Shown here one piece after another: positions 5,132 through 6,160 of a DNA stretch of 6,160 nucleotides (the stretch's first letter is position 1; each line of letters opens with the position of its first letter). The notes below the pieces were generated by a model, which was given only the letters and a program-made list of their open reading frames with translations, had not been told where the DNA came from and made no database searches. This DNA comes from Candidatus Bathyarchaeota archaeon (lineage in GTDB: Archaea > Thermoproteota > Bathyarchaeia > 40CM-2-53-6 > RBG-13-38-9): positions 1 through 6,160 of the forward strand of contig JAOZGV010000128.1 in assembly GCA_026015225.1 (NCBI GenBank), read 5' to 3'. A program made the translations under genes and the position numbers.

Positions 5132-6160
5132 TCACAATAGTTTGTCAAAAGTAATAAATTCATCAGACCTTATTCTTGTTTTGGCTTTTCTTCCAAGGAT
5201 CATATCGATATGTTTAGGCTCGATCCCTGTTCCAGGCCTCTTAAAATCCAGCATTTCCTCAGTTATTATTGCTCCTGGGGGTATGTCTACTTTTGCAATT
5301 ATGCTCCTCCTTACAACTTTCTTTATCTCTTCCTCCTCATTTGTTGGTCTTTTTTTTCCATCTCCCAATGCTTTTTCAACATCTTTAATCGCTTTAACCA
5401 TTTCTCTCAAATCATCTGGTTGTAAAGACGCTTTATGGTCTGGGCCTGGCAAATTTCTATCTAAAGTAAAATGTTTTTCTATAATACAAGCACCTAGCGA
5501 GACTGCAGCTATAGGAACAATAATCTCCAGCGTATGATCAGAAAAGCCCACCGGCAGATTAAATGTGCGTTTTAGAGTTTCGATTGCCCTTAAATTTACA
5601 TTTTCTACAATTGCTGGGTAGTTGGATACGCAATGAAGTAAGATTATGTCCGTGAGCTTTTTACTTCTAAAAACATTCAATGCATCCCCAACTTCTTTTA
5701 AAGTGGACATTCCAGTAGACAAAATAACAGGTCTCTTATTCTTTGCTACCTCTCTGATTAGTGGAAAATTAGTTATCTCACCGGATCCAATTTTAAAGGC
5801 GGGTATATCTAACTCAGTTAATAAATCAACACTCTCTTTGTCAAATGGTGAAGATAAAAACATTATCCCTTTCTTTTTTGAATAATTTGATAATTCTATG
5901 AAATCTTCTTTTGGCAATTCAAATTTTTTCAGCATTTCATATTGAGCTTGCACATTAGTATTTTTTTGATAATCTGCAAGTTTTGCATACTTTGTGACTA
6001 CACTTTCGGTTTTAAAAATTTGAAACTTAACTGCGTCAACATTAGCATCTTTTGCAACATTGATCAATTTTTTAGCTAAGCGAATATCTCCGTTATGATT
6101 TACTCCAGCTTCAGCAATTATAAAGCACGGTTCTCCATTTCCAATCAGTCTATTCCCGAT
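5132..6160 (-). CDS. neuB: NeuB-type nonulosonic (sialic/legionaminic) acid synthase, 5' end cut
   Basis: The enzyme condenses phosphoenolpyruvate with ManNAc or a 6-deoxy diamino analogue to form a nine-carbon nonulosonic acid. The frame is open to the window edge: translation from 6160 gives IGNRLIGNGEPC and then IAEAGVNHNG, the normal NeuB beginning, so probably only a few residues are missing. A TTG at 6067 could look like a start but lies inside the first helix and would remove the conserved EAGVNHNG. Of 342 visible residues, the TIM barrel shows EAGVNHNG at 17-24, KFQ at 45-47, HCVSNYPA at 176-183, GFSDHT at 205-210, and EKHFTLDR plus GPDHKASL at 228-246, which include metal- and substrate-binding residues of the family. 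A C-terminal SAF (antifreeze-like) domain covers about 285-340 with IPPGAIITEEML. It is the first visible gene of the operon, and neuC follows with at most a five-base gap. Sialic versus legionaminic specificity is not resolved. Confidence 0.95.
   Translation of the reverse strand: MGNRLIGNGEPCFIIAEAGVNHNGDIRLAKKLINVAKDANVDAVKFQIFKTESVVTKYAKLADYQKNTNVQAQYEMLKKFELPKEDFIELSNYSKKKGIMFLSSPFDKESVDLLTELDIPAFKIGSGEITNFPLIREVAKNKRPVILSTGMSTLKEVGDALNVFRSKKLTDIILLHCVSNYPAIVENVNLRAIETLKRTFNLPVGFSDHTLEIIVPIAAVSLGACIIEKHFTLDRNLPGPDHKASLQPDDLREMVKAIKDVEKALGDGKKRPTNEEEEIKKVVRRSIIAKVDIPPGAIITEEMLDFKRPGTGIEPKHIDMILGRKAKTRIRSDEFITFDKLL

Noticed and set aside
5133..5135. GTG as the preferred neuC start
   Set aside because: It gives an attractive GTGA overlap but no Shine-Dalgarno and three extra residues before the normal family start. 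Kept as an alternative, with ATG at 5126 preferred.
5142..5537. Long open frame on the plus strand opposite neuB
   Set aside because: It is a shadow of the neuB coding sequence, with no ribosome-binding site or recognisable motif. The same applies to the other antisense frames across the operon and methyltransferase.
6065..6067. TTG as the start of neuB
   Set aside because: The frame stays open from 6067 to 6160 and encodes the conserved NeuB N-terminus including EAGVNHNG, so the gene runs off the window edge.

Overview
This is a low-GC (roughly one-third G+C by eye) prokaryotic chromosomal segment devoted to surface-sugar biosynthesis. Genes are compact and start with Shine-Dalgarno-like sites where these can be seen. 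The proteins are rich in Lys, Ile and Glu. That suits an anaerobic, possibly archaeal (methanogen-like) host or a low-GC bacterium, but nothing in the window fixes the phylum. No rRNA, tRNA, CRISPR array, transposase or phage gene was seen.

Layout. Bases 1-252 are a very AT-rich non-coding leader with short direct repeats. A plus-strand class I SAM-dependent methyltransferase follows (253-1062). Next is a 403-bp intergenic region (1063-1465) holding an orphan ribosome-binding site with a 12-codon ORF, a perfect inverted repeat, an alternating purine-pyrimidine tract and a small hairpin just ahead of the next gene. A plus-strand NAD-dependent sugar-nucleotide epimerase/reductase (extended SDR) occupies 1466-2368. 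Only 40 bp separates it from a convergent minus-strand operon of four closely packed genes. Read in the direction of transcription these are: neuB-type nonulosonate synthase (5' end cut by the window edge, stop at 5132), neuC-type hydrolysing UDP-GlcNAc 2-epimerase, a short left-handed beta-helix acyltransferase, and a DegT/DnrJ/EryC1 PLP aminotransferase (stop at 2409).

How the genes work together. NeuC releases a 2-epimerised N-acetyl-hexosamine (ManNAc or a 6-deoxy-diamino analogue) from its UDP-sugar. NeuB condenses that sugar with phosphoenolpyruvate to make a nine-carbon nonulosonic (sialic-type) acid. The co-transcribed aminotransferase and acyltransferase are the two extra activities that separate the legionaminic-acid route from plain N-acetylneuraminic acid synthesis. 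The operon is therefore read as a legionaminate-like or otherwise modified nonulosonate pathway. The 4,6-dehydratase and the CMP-nonulosonate synthetase needed to complete that route are not in the window and would have to lie beyond base 6160 or elsewhere. The plus-strand methyltransferase and epimerase probably belong to the wider polysaccharide or glycoprotein glycan locus, but their substrates cannot be read from sequence.

No clearly new system is visible. The best leads are the reduced nonulosonate gene set with an unusually short acyltransferase, the paired alternating-purine-pyrimidine repeats flanking the methyltransferase, and the orphan translation start directly after it.
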